From positions 268,787-332,786 of the forward strand of contig NZ_JAFUAG010000041.1 in the NCBI RefSeq assembly GCF_017464355.1: a DNA stretch of 64,000 nt, in the 5' to 3' direction. A program made the position numbers and the translations under genes. This stretch comes from Ruminococcus sp. GTDB lineage: Bacteria > Bacillota > Clostridia > Oscillospirales > Ruminococcaceae. The notes under the pieces were generated by a model. That model was not told where the DNA came from. It was given only the letters and a program-made list of their open reading frames with translations, and ran no database searches. This document shows, one piece after another, positions 55,601-63,605 of the stretch (position 1 is its first letter; the number at the start of each line of letters is the position of its first letter).

Positions 55601-58600
55601 AAGCAGCTCTACTGATAAAGCATCTATCAGCTATAATAAAGCAGATTTCAAATCTACTCATATCGGAACTTATGAAGATGTTGGCTGCAAAAACACTAAA
55701 ACTATTAGCACTGTATGCGATTCTGCTATCTTCAACACAAGCTCTTATACAGAGGTCAAAGTCGGAGATGCTAAATTTACGCCCTATATCATCTATAAGT
55801 ATACAGAAGGGTCGGGTGATGCACGTTCACTGACTATCTCAGGTAATAGCTATGCCGTAACAATGAGCGGCTCTACATGGTCTATGCCTGCCGGATTCCG
55901 TGGCGTAGGCGGAGGATATACAGAAGATAATAAGAGCTACCAATTGGGCATCGCAAGTCTTGATGGCGGCAGTACAGCAATAACCTATAATATTCTGTAC
56001 AACACCTACGAATACGGATATGAGAATTATCGAACAGGTTATGATACTACCAATTCTGTGGTTTATGGCTTCGGTCTGTTTAATTATTTGAATTCAGGTG
56101 CAAATTGCGAAATAAAAGACCTCACTTTGAATGGAAGTGTTAAGACCGATGTTATTGATCACAGCACAGGAAATCGGTATGGACTGACAACCAACTCTAC
56201 AAGAACTTATTATCCCAATGCCGGAATGCTTGCAGGAATAAAAAACAATGCTAATGCTCTTACATTAAGCGGCATTACAATAGCTAATTCCGGTGACGGC
56301 GTATGGTCAATGCAAAACAGCGGCAGTCTGATCGGACAGATCGCAGGAAACGGCAAAGTGACTATCAATACAGTCACAGCCACACCCGTAAAGGTACACG
56401 GTACTCATAATGTCGGAGGTCTGATAGGGATTTGCAAGTCTCCGCTTGAAATAGACGGCTTGACTGTTGGAATTGATACGATCGTCCTTGAATACGGATA
56501 TGACAGCATTACTGATTCTAATATCAGCGGTGTGATCGGATATTTCAGTAACGCATCCGGGTGTACCATCAGAAATACTGCCGTTTCAAAGAACGGTTCA
56601 GGCTCAATGACGATCGTCCAAAGTGCTGCAAAAGTGGGACCTTACGAAAAACACGCAGGCGGCGTTATCATCGGAACAGCCCAGAAGGGAGTCACCATAG
56701 CAGACTGTACCATTAATGATGTGTCTGTTCAGGGCGGCAGAGCCGGAGGGGTTGTAGGACAGTTCAATGAAACAAACAGCTCTGCATCGTTCACGAATGT
56801 TCATCTTAACGGAAATAGCACTGGTACTGGTACTCCTGCAAAGATTGAACACTCTAAAGGTGATACAGGTGTGGGCGGTTTTGTCGGTTTGAACCACAAT
56901 ACAATACTGACCATAGACAACTGCAGCATCAAAAACTATACGCTGGATTCGTCCAACAGATTCTGCGGCGGTGTGATCGGTCAAATGCATCAGTATTCCA
57001 AGGTCAGGCTTACGAATTACTATATGACAGACTGCACCTTCACATCATCAAGCAATGATGTGGGTGGTATTATCGGGCAAATGTCACAGAACGAATCGGA
57101 ACTTCTGGGATATAATATTGCTTTAAACAATATTACAGCCACCAACAAGTATTCCGCCGATATTGTAGGATGGCTGGACGGTAAAACTGTTAAAGTTGTT
57201 GGTTTTTCGAGAAACAATACTCCACCATTGAATTCTGACACAGAGAATAAGATATGCGCAAATACTATTCGCTGTAAGCAAACTGTACTTCCAAACGGCG
57301 GTTATGTAATATTCTCGAACTACGGCGGTGTTGGTTATAATGGCAACCTTAGTACCGATAAGCCTATGCTTGGTGACAGCGATGCGACAATGGTCAATAC
57401 AGCTGCACCGTATGCAACAGTAAATCCATCTTTGAATATTATAAATGGTGACTTGCTGTTGACAGGCGATGGAATATCGGCAAATGTATCGAGCATTCCG
57501 GTCAAGACGATACTTTCTGACATGAATGGTACATCAGTTACAAAGCGTTATGATGTCACATCATCAAAATCAACATTTGAGAGCTTCCTTAATAGCGCAA
57601 GTTATGCAACAGGAACACTCAGCAACATTTCGACCTTTAAAACAGAATGGAGGGGGTCATCGGCAGATACTTTAACTCAGGACTTTGCTGTGCTTGTACT
57701 TGAAGATAGCAGTCATAAGCGAGCCAATGATATGATCACCAGTTATATTAAGCTGCTGACAAACTGTGAGAGTTTTAATTTTTCAACTCCTCAGAGCAAT
57801 ATTTACAATATAAATATTTATAAAATGCAGCTGAATAACGGTGCATTTGTTAAAACGGATACTGCCAATCTGAAAAGAGAAAGTACGAGTGTAAACACAA
57901 ATACCAGATACTATATGGACGGGAACAGCACTGACATTGACTCTGCTGAATCCCTGCCAACATTCTCTCTGATTGACATCAGTTTCTACGATCCTACTAA
58001 CACAGAAAACATTGCTTATCACCTTTATATTCCGGTGTTTGTAAAGAAAATGCTGAAATACGATTTTAGGATAGCGACAGGTTCAGGTACTAATTATGAG
58101 AGACAATGGTATTACGATAATAATCGGTTTGAAAAGCCGATAGTAGAAAACCTGGGTTCTCCTGCTACTATTTACTTCAGCTATACTTATCTTCGTACCA
58201 AAGATGAATGGCAAAATGCTGTAAACTATGGCGATAAACTATTGGCGAATTATTCCACAAAGAAACTAAATATAACATTACAAGGTAATCCAGGGACACC
58301 GATTGATAGTAGTACCGTTTTGGTTCTTGTGGATCGAAACAACTATGATAAGCATTACTATTCAACTTTTGGAAGTGCTGTATCCAACGGAGTATTAAAC
58401 CTTAGTAGTTTTAAATCAAATATTGACGGAACTGGGGATAATTTCACACCCGTGTTCTTTAACAACTATTTGACATTAACTGCATCTGAGGATACAAATG
58501 GTAAATTCAAAAAATTAGAAGGGACATATGCTGATGATGCCGCAGCTGTCGAAGCAGGTGCAGATATTAAAGCAACTGACGGATATTACGCCGCAATTGG

Positions 58601-60035
58601 CGATGATGAAGTCTACGATGGAACAAGGTATTCATTAACAGTGACAACTGAAAATGATGCAACAGGTTATGTCCCAATGGAAGAAAGTTATTATATTTCG
58701 TTCTTTACTCCATCAGCCACAGCGATACAGTTTAGTGATTATCAAATCAACTCCGGCGAAATCAGTGGATATTCAAGCCCTGCAAGAGCTGGAATTTGGC
58801 AGGCGGCTCATATGGTTTTCGGTAACTTGTTTACACAAAGTAATGTTACCATTACACCTAATTACTCTGGAAACGACTCGGCTGAAATATCCTCTCTGAA
58901 TACCCACGTTAACGCAAGACTTTCAGCACAGATCACACTTGACAACACCGCTAAAAGTGAATTGGGAACTATCATGAGTGACCCCTCTATTGAGGTATAT
59001 CAGAGTTTCCTTGTTTACGCAACTAAGCATGACCAGGCATCAACAGTCAAAGCGATTGCTTCTGATGCAACCATAAGTGGTAAGTATAGTATTAATGGTG
59101 TAGCCGGTGCTGAAAAAACACAAAATATTACAGGCACTGTTGGCACTGCATATATTGAAGTTAAAACGGGACAGAGCATCAAATCCCAGCTGCTTGCTGA
59201 TGGAGCTACAATTGAATCTGATATTTCAATTAACTACTCAACGCCAGATTCAAGAACCACTCAGTTTCCACAGTCAAGCAATCATGGTTCAGATTATTAC
59301 ACTGAATATTCCTGCAATTCCAAAGTTGGTTATGATCCGAACAGTACAGCATTAAGTAAGAATACTATGTCTGCAACTGTTGCAAATACTATGTATTATT
59401 ACATAACCTCTGTTGATTATGCAAAGCTGGAATACAATGCTTATGCTGAGGATAATGCACCATACGGACAGTTAGGAATAAATGCAAGTGATCTTGATGG
59501 TGATACTTCACCCGTAGAGGTAAGAACTCGTGCAACGTACAATCTTTCGCCCATAGCATCTGATGTAAATTATTCCAACTATGAATATGTAAAGTGCGAA
59601 TTTGAGCTTAAACAGAAGCTACCTAATTCAGATGACTACAGCGATCCTTTAGCAATTAGCAATTATTTGTCAGGAGTAGTTGTTGATGATGATACACTTG
59701 CAGTTGCATACAAAACGCCAAAGGAAACCTCGAATGGAACAACCAAGTATACGTTTGTATTCCCAAGATCAGCACTTGAAAATACCACAACTCATATTCT
59801 TTATATTCCGATAACATTCTATGTATATACAGGTTCAGATGATTTTGAAAAGAATCCGTCAAGATTGTATGCCAACTATGAGGTAGATGTTACAGTTCAG
59901 CTGATAGCAAATGAAGCTGATTGGAATAACGAAAGCAAAGTGTGGGATAAGTCGAAGTGTTCTAAATACATTAAATATACGAATGCAAGACTATATACTA
60001 AGTACATCAGAACAAGTGAAGGAAGCAACGGCTAA
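49671..60035 (+). CDS. Giant secreted beta-helix-like surface protein (about 3454 residues)
   Basis: The N-terminus has a basic region (IKRSRKARITSAVLAATLIM) and SISAAAEE near residue 60, suggesting an extended Sec signal peptide. The rest is Ser/Thr/Asn/Gly-rich, with about fourteen GG[ILVFA][ILVFS][GSA] turns (such as GGIVGKM near 305, GGLLGYE, GGLIGIC near 2248, GGVIGQM and GGIIGQM near 2465) between short beta strands. These resemble GLUG-type or right-handed beta-helix adhesins. The last 900 residues look different, probably globular. There is no LPXTG, membrane anchor or S-layer-homology repeat, so attachment must be through another partner. ATG 49671 follows AAGGTGGGTG. A single open frame of this size without a stop argues for active selection. 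It is the last gene of the operon. Confidence 0.8.
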   Translation: MKANKKNTQPIKRSRKARITSAVLAATLIMNNLPLNELNGVLSPIGKMFSWFRSTTSISAAAEEITTVDYSPEDFNTIVSHITDNPSTTEYTINSYEQLVYYSKMYYDYADTSTIRDHSTDILNIGFTSATNVDYSGFYSIGTSLKPFRGTIKIADSASSNMNISVPLFNFVDVTAQITNGTASQQLAFTRTASGNAPLFANHVVNTTSTAAEADWKIVLNVFNDGTDDWDYSYSGLIGDIASSSKVKVEFTNNGYTADAIIDVAGSSDVGLFCGTLGANSTLTAILNTGTNTNYTVSTSNGAAGGIVGKMNNSSKLILSGSGFGGITQSVSGTTYVGGIVGEAHDAYIGAVDTETPSSMSITSAFHTTKTTVSGNMAAGYLFGYYEASSDKSISVDSGFTNTVVFAENNAPSKVGAYFGILETTDTVGSIFSFDGGMDTLTESTNFNNVRKSITTQFEITNSVVSEGGVIGTYKTSSLLNTLSISNTYAYNDNVKDVKKYGGAIGTIDDSVAGAYIEISNFYARNPKGKTLSGGLFGVSSLNNGQGTFINIKDYVRIQGGYNACILYEGHQGAVRISGITDLANDFGGSATIAYNRNDTLIYSKGSGSNADGVGDNWKFVRPAANSQVDDIYDWGQVVRLTASDISGDQVVDETNLASGHYVTIPAITTSAIANRADFIRLALYVQLTARNKSAVKFGDETITSAGLLGGSSIITISATSEIDLTGTGITGITRDNGSTGVEFSGTFNGGSQIIKMAVGTAYGYKSNRTTLAFDVNDGTGYTNGRNYRHQYNGLFAILSGATINNVTIDGEVWIRNIGTVLYTGGVGAYIKAGTTAITGVTSDIEIHSSGDGNSAYTGGFISYIAVKDVILNFSGCTGNADIYDNTGNADKGIFFGGFLSGIEDVTGGEVNFTNTCKLGGSFTTESGETTVKYGGLIAYVTNSNNLKEINITSLAIDGLKINANISKKGSAHHGCGGLLGYEWFGGNVTITDLTIGATTAPEITLTSDSTFPNDKMSGLCTFATGYWRVDKLDIQKLTISGGGSTSFGMIVNSATRLKDDAKQNSLYLELTDKTKYTISSDNSKVAISNVGVYDELAAFTHKRGENITVNGASVISINTDSSGSLVKMDGTGCNTYQNQTYYGRNTASAKYNPNSRYYYNLYTIRRNAEKSDAEKLMLWSVYQYANNTIRSLIFKDANDTAIAANTYTLGGDLDMTGYSYYPINYSDNLTFSNISKLKFCNAEIEAAEADTAAKGNTDSYARTTIGTIADHTQHYMMHCGLFLNYTGGSSGTKTLSFGNAVIEGNVGIVNGSGSGFIVCGTLGGVNGATVLKDSNTNTIKLNGAYVNGAYISGDTPSYPYAPMLVNQVLQNTSINLYGVQTTEDDLATADKYKTKQAADTNWSAASSLIGKVGNSDGTTTGIKLDFAKLTLDSRISNENIPEVTISSGANAGTYNNNTAYTNVYKTTRSIFNNSTLLYWFIYNNGCNGTYNYTVDEDWASSGNDHPHNVTYGQEVTYSIDNGTLNSDGTVEKSDSEQKYYSASRPYLTNPLYKNFYEDDNNGYYDFSKSVFRPYVGGYDTMDGTAHVTKYRELEVNLTVANLDVGCGSYNDPYIINDPDQLVTLAKILRGDSVNSKFEVRLPHADNSYLTTGTGYSTTSYGDLNLKWCEGSDKTCKTTFSPDGTLYTSNDTSKSGNKYTDVVVRSYLAGAYYQITADLTLPAKFAGLGAGDQGRYAFRGVIVGKEGSYSNLDGTEGTQTRYPRITNKSANPLILTSNGSVIKNVILKVDNVTHSFEQTSPESATFQYNGGCASYGALIGKIMGGDNIIDNVPLTYNNTTFTMGNGSWVVPVGGYVGVVVNGGLFFRNMTTDKTGLSSGVSFLDDSNSISGILTSNKYLYVNPIIGRVINGYAVYENTATTTTADSAMANGTKNYYISGLDTSNAKLEVTSDSKVNIKNAQAMFVLGAIVNSGTGSTSSSTDKASISYNKADFKSTHIGTYEDVGCKNTKTISTVCDSAIFNTSSYTEVKVGDAKFTPYIIYKYTEGSGDARSLTISGNSYAVTMSGSTWSMPAGFRGVGGGYTEDNKSYQLGIASLDGGSTAITYNILYNTYEYGYENYRTGYDTTNSVVYGFGLFNYLNSGANCEIKDLTLNGSVKTDVIDHSTGNRYGLTTNSTRTYYPNAGMLAGIKNNANALTLSGITIANSGDGVWSMQNSGSLIGQIAGNGKVTINTVTATPVKVHGTHNVGGLIGICKSPLEIDGLTVGIDTIVLEYGYDSITDSNISGVIGYFSNASGCTIRNTAVSKNGSGSMTIVQSAAKVGPYEKHAGGVIIGTAQKGVTIADCTINDVSVQGGRAGGVVGQFNETNSSASFTNVHLNGNSTGTGTPAKIEHSKGDTGVGGFVGLNHNTILTIDNCSIKNYTLDSSNRFCGGVIGQMHQYSKVRLTNYYMTDCTFTSSSNDVGGIIGQMSQNESELLGYNIALNNITATNKYSADIVGWLDGKTVKVVGFSRNNTPPLNSDTENKICANTIRCKQTVLPNGGYVIFSNYGGVGYNGNLSTDKPMLGDSDATMVNTAAPYATVNPSLNIINGDLLLTGDGISANVSSIPVKTILSDMNGTSVTKRYDVTSSKSTFESFLNSASYATGTLSNISTFKTEWRGSSADTLTQDFAVLVLEDSSHKRANDMITSYIKLLTNCESFNFSTPQSNIYNINIYKMQLNNGAFVKTDTANLKRESTSVNTNTRYYMDGNSTDIDSAESLPTFSLIDISFYDPTNTENIAYHLYIPVFVKKMLKYDFRIATGSGTNYERQWYYDNNRFEKPIVENLGSPATIYFSYTYLRTKDEWQNAVNYGDKLLANYSTKKLNITLQGNPGTPIDSSTVLVLVDRNNYDKHYYSTFGSAVSNGVLNLSSFKSNIDGTGDNFTPVFFNNYLTLTASEDTNGKFKKLEGTYADDAAAVEAGADIKATDGYYAAIGDDEVYDGTRYSLTVTTENDATGYVPMEESYYISFFTPSATAIQFSDYQINSGEISGYSSPARAGIWQAAHMVFGNLFTQSNVTITPNYSGNDSAEISSLNTHVNARLSAQITLDNTAKSELGTIMSDPSIEVYQSFLVYATKHDQASTVKAIASDATISGKYSINGVAGAEKTQNITGTVGTAYIEVKTGQSIKSQLLADGATIESDISINYSTPDSRTTQFPQSSNHGSDYYTEYSCNSKVGYDPNSTALSKNTMSATVANTMYYYITSVDYAKLEYNAYAEDNAPYGQLGINASDLDGDTSPVEVRTRATYNLSPIASDVNYSNYEYVKCEFELKQKLPNSDDYSDPLAISNYLSGVVVDDDTLAVAYKTPKETSNGTTKYTFVFPRSALENTTTHILYIPITFYVYTGSDDFEKNPSRLYANYEVDVTVQLIANEADWNNESKVWDKSKCSKYIKYTNARLYTKYIRTSEGSNG

Positions 60036-60065
60036 TGCTTCATCAATAATTCAATCCTAAAAAAG

Positions 60066-60099
60066 GACACGGTTCTCAATCCGAGAACCGTGTCTTTTT
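60066..60099 (+). terminator. Terminator of the five-gene surface operon
   Basis: GACACGGTTCTC / GAGAACCGTGTC (perfect 12-bp stem, loop AATCC), then TTTTT. A-rich sequence on the left makes it potentially bidirectional. Confidence 0.93.
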
Positions 60100-60102
60100 G
60101 TC

Positions 60103-60129
60103 AACTTTGATTCCGGTGGGATCAAAGTT
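60103..60129. repeat. Perfect 9-base inverted repeat at the mobile-fragment border
   Basis: AACTTTGAT-N9-ATCAAAGTT immediately after the operon terminator. It marks the change from the surface locus to mobile-element sequence and could be a recombination or binding site. Confidence 0.45.
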
Positions 60130-60365
60130 ACCCTGCCACCACACTTAAATCGCCCTCAGAGTATAAAGCTCCGAGGGCTTGTTCATTAATAGCTCATATT
60201 TCTGCCTCTCCGCTGTCAAACTGACAAGCTGGACAGAAATCTTGTCAAGGTTTGGTCAAGGTTACGTCCATCGAAATTCGGCTATCCTGTGCTATACTGA
60301 AATTACAGCCAAAGGACAGCGCACAGCTATCCGAATGACTGAATAAAAAGACTGGAGGAATACCA
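60130..60365 (+). other. parM upstream region with hairpin and direct repeats
   Basis: No gene seen. It holds a GCCCTC / GAGGGC hairpin (60152-60178), two adjacent near-identical 10-11-base repeats TGTCAAGGTT and TGGTCAAGGTT (60243-60263), and a TATACT -10 box (60293-60298). In actin-type partition systems, repeats upstream of parM act as the centromere bound by ParR, which may apply here. Confidence 0.45.
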
Positions 60366-61292
60366 ATGAAACACTATAATGACTTCCTGATTGTGGGCAT
60401 CGACCACGGTTACGGAAACATCAAGACCGCCAACACGGTCACGCCCACAGGCATCACCAAGCTCGATGCCGCACCGACTTTTACGAAAAACACTCTTTTC
60501 TTTGAGGGGAGCTACTACCAGATCGGTGAGGGACACAAGGAATATCTTGCCGACAAGTGGCAGGACGATGACAACTACCTGTTCACGCTTATGGGCATCG
60601 CCCGTGAGCTGAACCAAGAGGGCATCACTTCAGCTAAGGTTTGCCTCGCCGTAGGACTGCCGATCACCTGGGTAGGCAGACAGCGTGAGGAGTTTCGCAA
60701 GTATATGTTGCAGAGGGAGAGCGTGGATTTCAAATATGAGGACAAGCTCTACTCCGTCCGCATCATCGGTTGCTATGTGTATCCGCAGGGCTACGCTGCC
60801 GTGGTGGACAAGCTGAACGATATGACAGGTCTCAGCATGATCGCTGACATTGGCAACGGAACGGTCAACATCATTTTTGTCAGCAACAAGCGTGTCATCA
60901 ACACCAAGACCTACACCGAGAAAATGGGTGTCAATCAGTGCGTAAAGGCTGCGTCCAATGCCATGATGAACAAGCTGGGCGTGACTGTTGACGAGACCAT
61001 TATCCAGTCGATGATCCGCTACGGAACTGCCGACATTGACAGCGAGTATGCCGAGGTTCTTCGTCAGGCAATTTCCGAGTACGCCGAGAGCATTTTCGCT
61101 TTGCTCCGCAAGTATGAATATGACCCCAAGATGATGCGTCTTTACATCACGGGCGGCGGCGGAAAGTTGATAGAAAATTTCGGAAACTATGACAAGGATA
61201 GAGTGACTGTCATCGGAGATATTTGTGCATCGGCTAAGGGTTATGAATATTTCGCCATTGCACAGCTTAAAAAGGAGGAGAAGAAAAAATGA
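60366..61292 (+). CDS. parM: ParM/StbA-like plasmid segregation actin
   Basis: Actin-like ATPase that forms filaments to push DNA copies apart. The nucleotide motifs are visible: phosphate 1 GIDHGYGNIKTA (near residue 11), phosphate 2 IADIGNGTVNII (near 158) and the adenosine motif ITGGGGKLI (near 258). At 308 residues it is of normal size. The start has TGGAGGA upstream. Its stop overlaps the next gene by four bases, forming a partition operon typical of Tn1549-like and other clostridial conjugative elements. Confidence 0.9.
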   Translation: MKHYNDFLIVGIDHGYGNIKTANTVTPTGITKLDAAPTFTKNTLFFEGSYYQIGEGHKEYLADKWQDDDNYLFTLMGIARELNQEGITSAKVCLAVGLPITWVGRQREEFRKYMLQRESVDFKYEDKLYSVRIIGCYVYPQGYAAVVDKLNDMTGLSMIADIGNGTVNIIFVSNKRVINTKTYTEKMGVNQCVKAASNAMMNKLGVTVDETIIQSMIRYGTADIDSEYAEVLRQAISEYAESIFALLRKYEYDPKMMRLYITGGGGKLIENFGNYDKDRVTVIGDICASAKGYEYFAIAQLKKEEKKK

Positions 61293-61750
61293 GCAAGGTT
61301 CTTACTACCTGTTTTCGTTTCAATATGGATAACCCCGAACACGCCAAAGCCTGGGACTATCTCCATAATTACGATAAGGACAAGATCAAGTCCACCAATG
61401 TGGCAGCCATCACAGCGGTCAATGACTACTTTGACCGTATGGAGAAACTTGCCGATGATCCCTATTTCGAGACCCGTCAGCGTGAGGAGCGTTTCATTCA
61501 GCAGATCGTCAGCGAGGTCGGCAAGGCGTTTATCGCTGAAATGCCGAAGTTCCTTGCAAGCCTGATGCTGAGTCTGAACAGGGGCTACCCTATGCAGGCG
61601 GCACCGATGCAGGCTGTCTCCGTAGGAACGGAGAACAGCAGAGGATATGCCGAGGACGGCAATCCGAACGCCACGGAGGGCTTTGAGACCGCCAATAACA
61701 GCGATGATGACGATTTTTCCGCTATTGATTTCGATTTCATTGGCGGCTGA
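61289..61750 (+). CDS. ParR-like adaptor protein
   Basis: Small protein downstream of parM, the position of the ParR DNA-binding adaptor. The N-terminal half is helical and DNA-binding-like (FRFNMDNPEHAKAWDYLHNY, then NVAAITAVNDYFDRM); the C-terminus is acidic and ends DDDDFSAIDFDFIGG, which could contact the ParM filament. Length is 153 residues. ATG overlaps the parM stop and AAGGAGGAG lies upstream. The exact family was not verified. Confidence 0.75.
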   Translation: MSKVLTTCFRFNMDNPEHAKAWDYLHNYDKDKIKSTNVAAITAVNDYFDRMEKLADDPYFETRQREERFIQQIVSEVGKAFIAEMPKFLASLMLSLNRGYPMQAAPMQAVSVGTENSRGYAEDGNPNATEGFETANNSDDDDFSAIDFDFIGG

Positions 61751-62109
61751 TACTGTTTGAAACAGCTTTAACGCCGTTCATATAGCGGATAAATATAACA
61801 ACGGCAATAAACCAATAGACAGGGGGAAAATTGAGGGTAGACCGCAAAAATGCAATATAGCATTTTATGCGGAAAATGAAATCCTGCAAATATCACGGAG
61901 GAATTTGCAGGATCGAGCGCCTAACGCCAGTTGGGCGAGGCTCAAATTCGACACGGAGGTCGAAAGCCTTGTAGCAACAAGGCGATGTCCGGCTCGGAAT
62001 TGCGCCGGGCAGGTAGGACCGATGTAGTGACACATCGGCTACCTGCTCAGAGACGTTCCCCCTCCGAGACCTTCCCCCAAGAGCCGCGCAGCGGCAGAAA
62101 GGAGCGACA
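61751..62109 (+). other. Hairpin-rich region before mobC, probable origin of transfer
   Basis: About 360 bases without a convincing gene. It contains at least four strong inverted repeats: ATCCTGCAAAT / ATTTGCAGGAT (61881-61913), CGCCTAAC / GTTGGGCG, GCCTTG / CAAGGC, and a long arm GGTAG..CCGATGT / ACATCGG.CTACC (about 62012-62043). A MobC gene follows at once. Clusters of inverted repeats next to mobC are characteristic of oriT in this element class. The nick site cannot be assigned by eye. Confidence 0.6.
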
Positions 62110-62463
62110 ATGGTTAATCGCAAACGCTATCACTCAATCAGCCTGAAACTGACAGATGAGGAGCTTCAGCTCTGGAATACCAAGCATGAAGCCAGCGGTC
62201 TGAGCAAGACCGACTATCTGATGCAGGCAATCCGCAACAGCGAGGTGCGTATCTATTCCATAGAGGAGAGCATTACTCCCCTTATCCATGAGATCAGGAA
62301 AATCGGCACAAACCTCAACCAGCTTGCCTATTTCTCCAATATCGGGCAGGACAGTAAGGTTAGAGCCGAGATCGGAGCTATCCGTATTGCCAATGACAGG
62401 CTTGTGGAGCGAATCGAGCATTTCCTCAAAAATCCCGAATTTACCGTCAAGGGCGTTAAGTGA
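62110..62463 (+). CDS. mobC: MobC-like relaxosome accessory protein
   Basis: DNA-binding protein that helps a relaxase nick oriT. The N-terminus has a ribbon-helix-helix-like stretch (SISLKLTDEELQLWN, then SKTDYLMQAI), and the MobC core LIHEIRKIGTNLNQLAYFSN is present near residue 57. It has 117 residues, the usual length. AAAGGAGCG precedes ATG 62110. The downstream relaxase gene overlaps it but is broken. Confidence 0.88.
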   Translation: MVNRKRYHSISLKLTDEELQLWNTKHEASGLSKTDYLMQAIRNSEVRIYSIEESITPLIHEIRKIGTNLNQLAYFSNIGQDSKVRAEIGAIRIANDRLVERIEHFLKNPEFTVKGVK

Positions 62464-62771
62464 TGTTCGGGAATGTCAATGTTGATTACAAACCCTGCAA
62501 ATCTAAGGTTCAGCTTGAACGGGCGGCGCACTACATTTTGGGAAAGTTGCCCGAACAAATTTCGGAGGGTATCGTAAAAACTGCACCCAACTTATATTGG
62601 GGAATGAATTGCGATCGTGACAATTTTGCAAGGGATATTCTGATGACACGAAAGCTGTTCGGCAAGCGTGAGACACCCAAGACGAACCTTGCTTTTAAGA
62701 TGTCGATCTCATTCTCTCCCGATGACAATGACAAGCTCACTTATATTCATCACCTCCAATCGTGGGAGTGA
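62463..62771 (+). pseudogene. Relaxase gene, truncated after the N-terminal part
   Basis: The frame begins FGNVNVDYKPCKSKVQLERA and keeps LYWGMNCDRDNFARDILMT and NLAFKMSISFSPDDND, typical of the N-terminus of MobA/VirD2-like relaxases of Tn1549-type elements, which are several hundred residues long. It ends after about 103 codons, where an inverted methyltransferase gene begins. The C-terminal residues (IHHLQSWE) are read from the other gene. The HUH catalytic histidines, normally further downstream, are missing, so it should be inactive. Confidence 0.82.
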
Positions 62772-63366
62772 CTAAAGGTCTGTCATATTTGACAAGCTGC
62801 CGAAGCTCCAGTTTGGAGGGCAGAAGGTCACGGCAGAAATAAGCAGAGCCGAAGTGATTGCCCTTAGTGTAACATTCCATGTTCTGCCGTGTATGATAGT
62901 CCACACGCCCGTCAAAGGAGAGCATCTGGATTTCGTTATTGAAAATCTTATATCTCGCCTTGCCTTGAATACTGTTCACAGGCAGGAGCAGAGCAAAGGG
63001 CTTTTGGAAAGAAAATGCTCGTTTCAGAACATCATTCTTTTTGCTGAATGGGGGATTGGACACAAGAATGTCCCAATGTTCGGGTTCATACCTGAAAAAG
63101 TCCTGTCCCTCCTTTAAGCTGCTTCGCTCCACTTCATAGCCTTTCTCCGAAAGAAACTGATAGAAAGCGCTCCATTCCTCATCGAACGGACACCATATCT
63201 TCTTGTCTTTCGGAAGAAACTCCGTCAGTGGTTCAACCGCATAGAATGGTGTATAGACCTCATCTCCTGCACTTGTACGGTTTGCTGTCAAATAACCGAT
63301 ATTTATTCCCATTCCGTCATATCGCTCAAATACCCACCACATCCCACCGCATGAGCGACCTTTCAT
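62737..63366 (-). CDS. Adenine-specific DNA methyltransferase-like protein of conjugative element
   Basis: Carries LTANRTSAGDEVYTPFYAV, the segment EEWSAFYQFLSEKGYEV, and the catalytic NPPF motif in ILVSNPPFSKKND, typical of N6-adenine methyltransferase-like proteins encoded on clostridial conjugative elements. The N-terminal 18 residues look unlike the family, and Met at 63312 (MGINIGYLTANR) may be the true start; no strong ribosome site helps. Its 3' end overlaps the broken relaxase, so the last few residues may come from the junction. Substrate and target are unknown. Confidence 0.7.
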   Translation of the reverse strand: MKGRSCGGMWWVFERYDGMGINIGYLTANRTSAGDEVYTPFYAVEPLTEFLPKDKKIWCPFDEEWSAFYQFLSEKGYEVERSSLKEGQDFFRYEPEHWDILVSNPPFSKKNDVLKRAFSFQKPFALLLPVNSIQGKARYKIFNNEIQMLSFDGRVDYHTRQNMECYTKGNHFGSAYFCRDLLPSKLELRQLVKYDRPLVTPTIGGDEYK

Positions 63367-63448
63367 AATTCTATTGAATCGGCGTTATTTATATAGCGTT
63401 CAGCCGAGGTTTACGCTTGTCTCTTTCCTTGAATCACCGTGTGTCAGA

Positions 63449-63570
63449 TTACACTGCACCCGTCATCATGCCCTCAAGCACAGGAACGAGAATGATAGCG
63501 AGCAGGATCAGACCAAGACCAGCCATAAGCTGCTTCATGCCCTGAGACTTAGGACAGTAGCGGTATGCGT
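63449..63570 (-). pseudogene. Maff2-family conjugation gene, C-terminal fragment
   Basis: On the minus strand, CPKSQGMKQLMAGLGL, then LLAIILVPVLEGMM and a stop at 63451-63449. This looks like the C-terminal membrane helix of Maff2-type small proteins that follow virD4/traG in Tn1549-like elements. The N-terminal half and any start codon in family position are missing; an internal ATG could express only 30 residues. Confidence 0.55.
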
Positions 63571-63605
63571 GTAGAGATAGATAATCGCAGGCGGAAAGGA
63601 GACAA

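Noticed and set aside
61893-62146. Two overlapping open frames of 71-76 codons before mobC
   Set aside because: They coincide with the hairpin-rich oriT-like region, have no good ribosome site and compositions typical of chance frames.
62110-62463. Considered as a ribbon-helix-helix antitoxin
   Set aside because: The MobC core (IGTNLNQLA) and adjacency to a relaxase start and hairpin-rich region fit MobC better, and no toxin gene follows.
63374-63574. 66-codon plus-strand frame near the right edge
   Set aside because: It lies over the Maff2 fragment read on the other strand and has no ribosome site or recognisable product.
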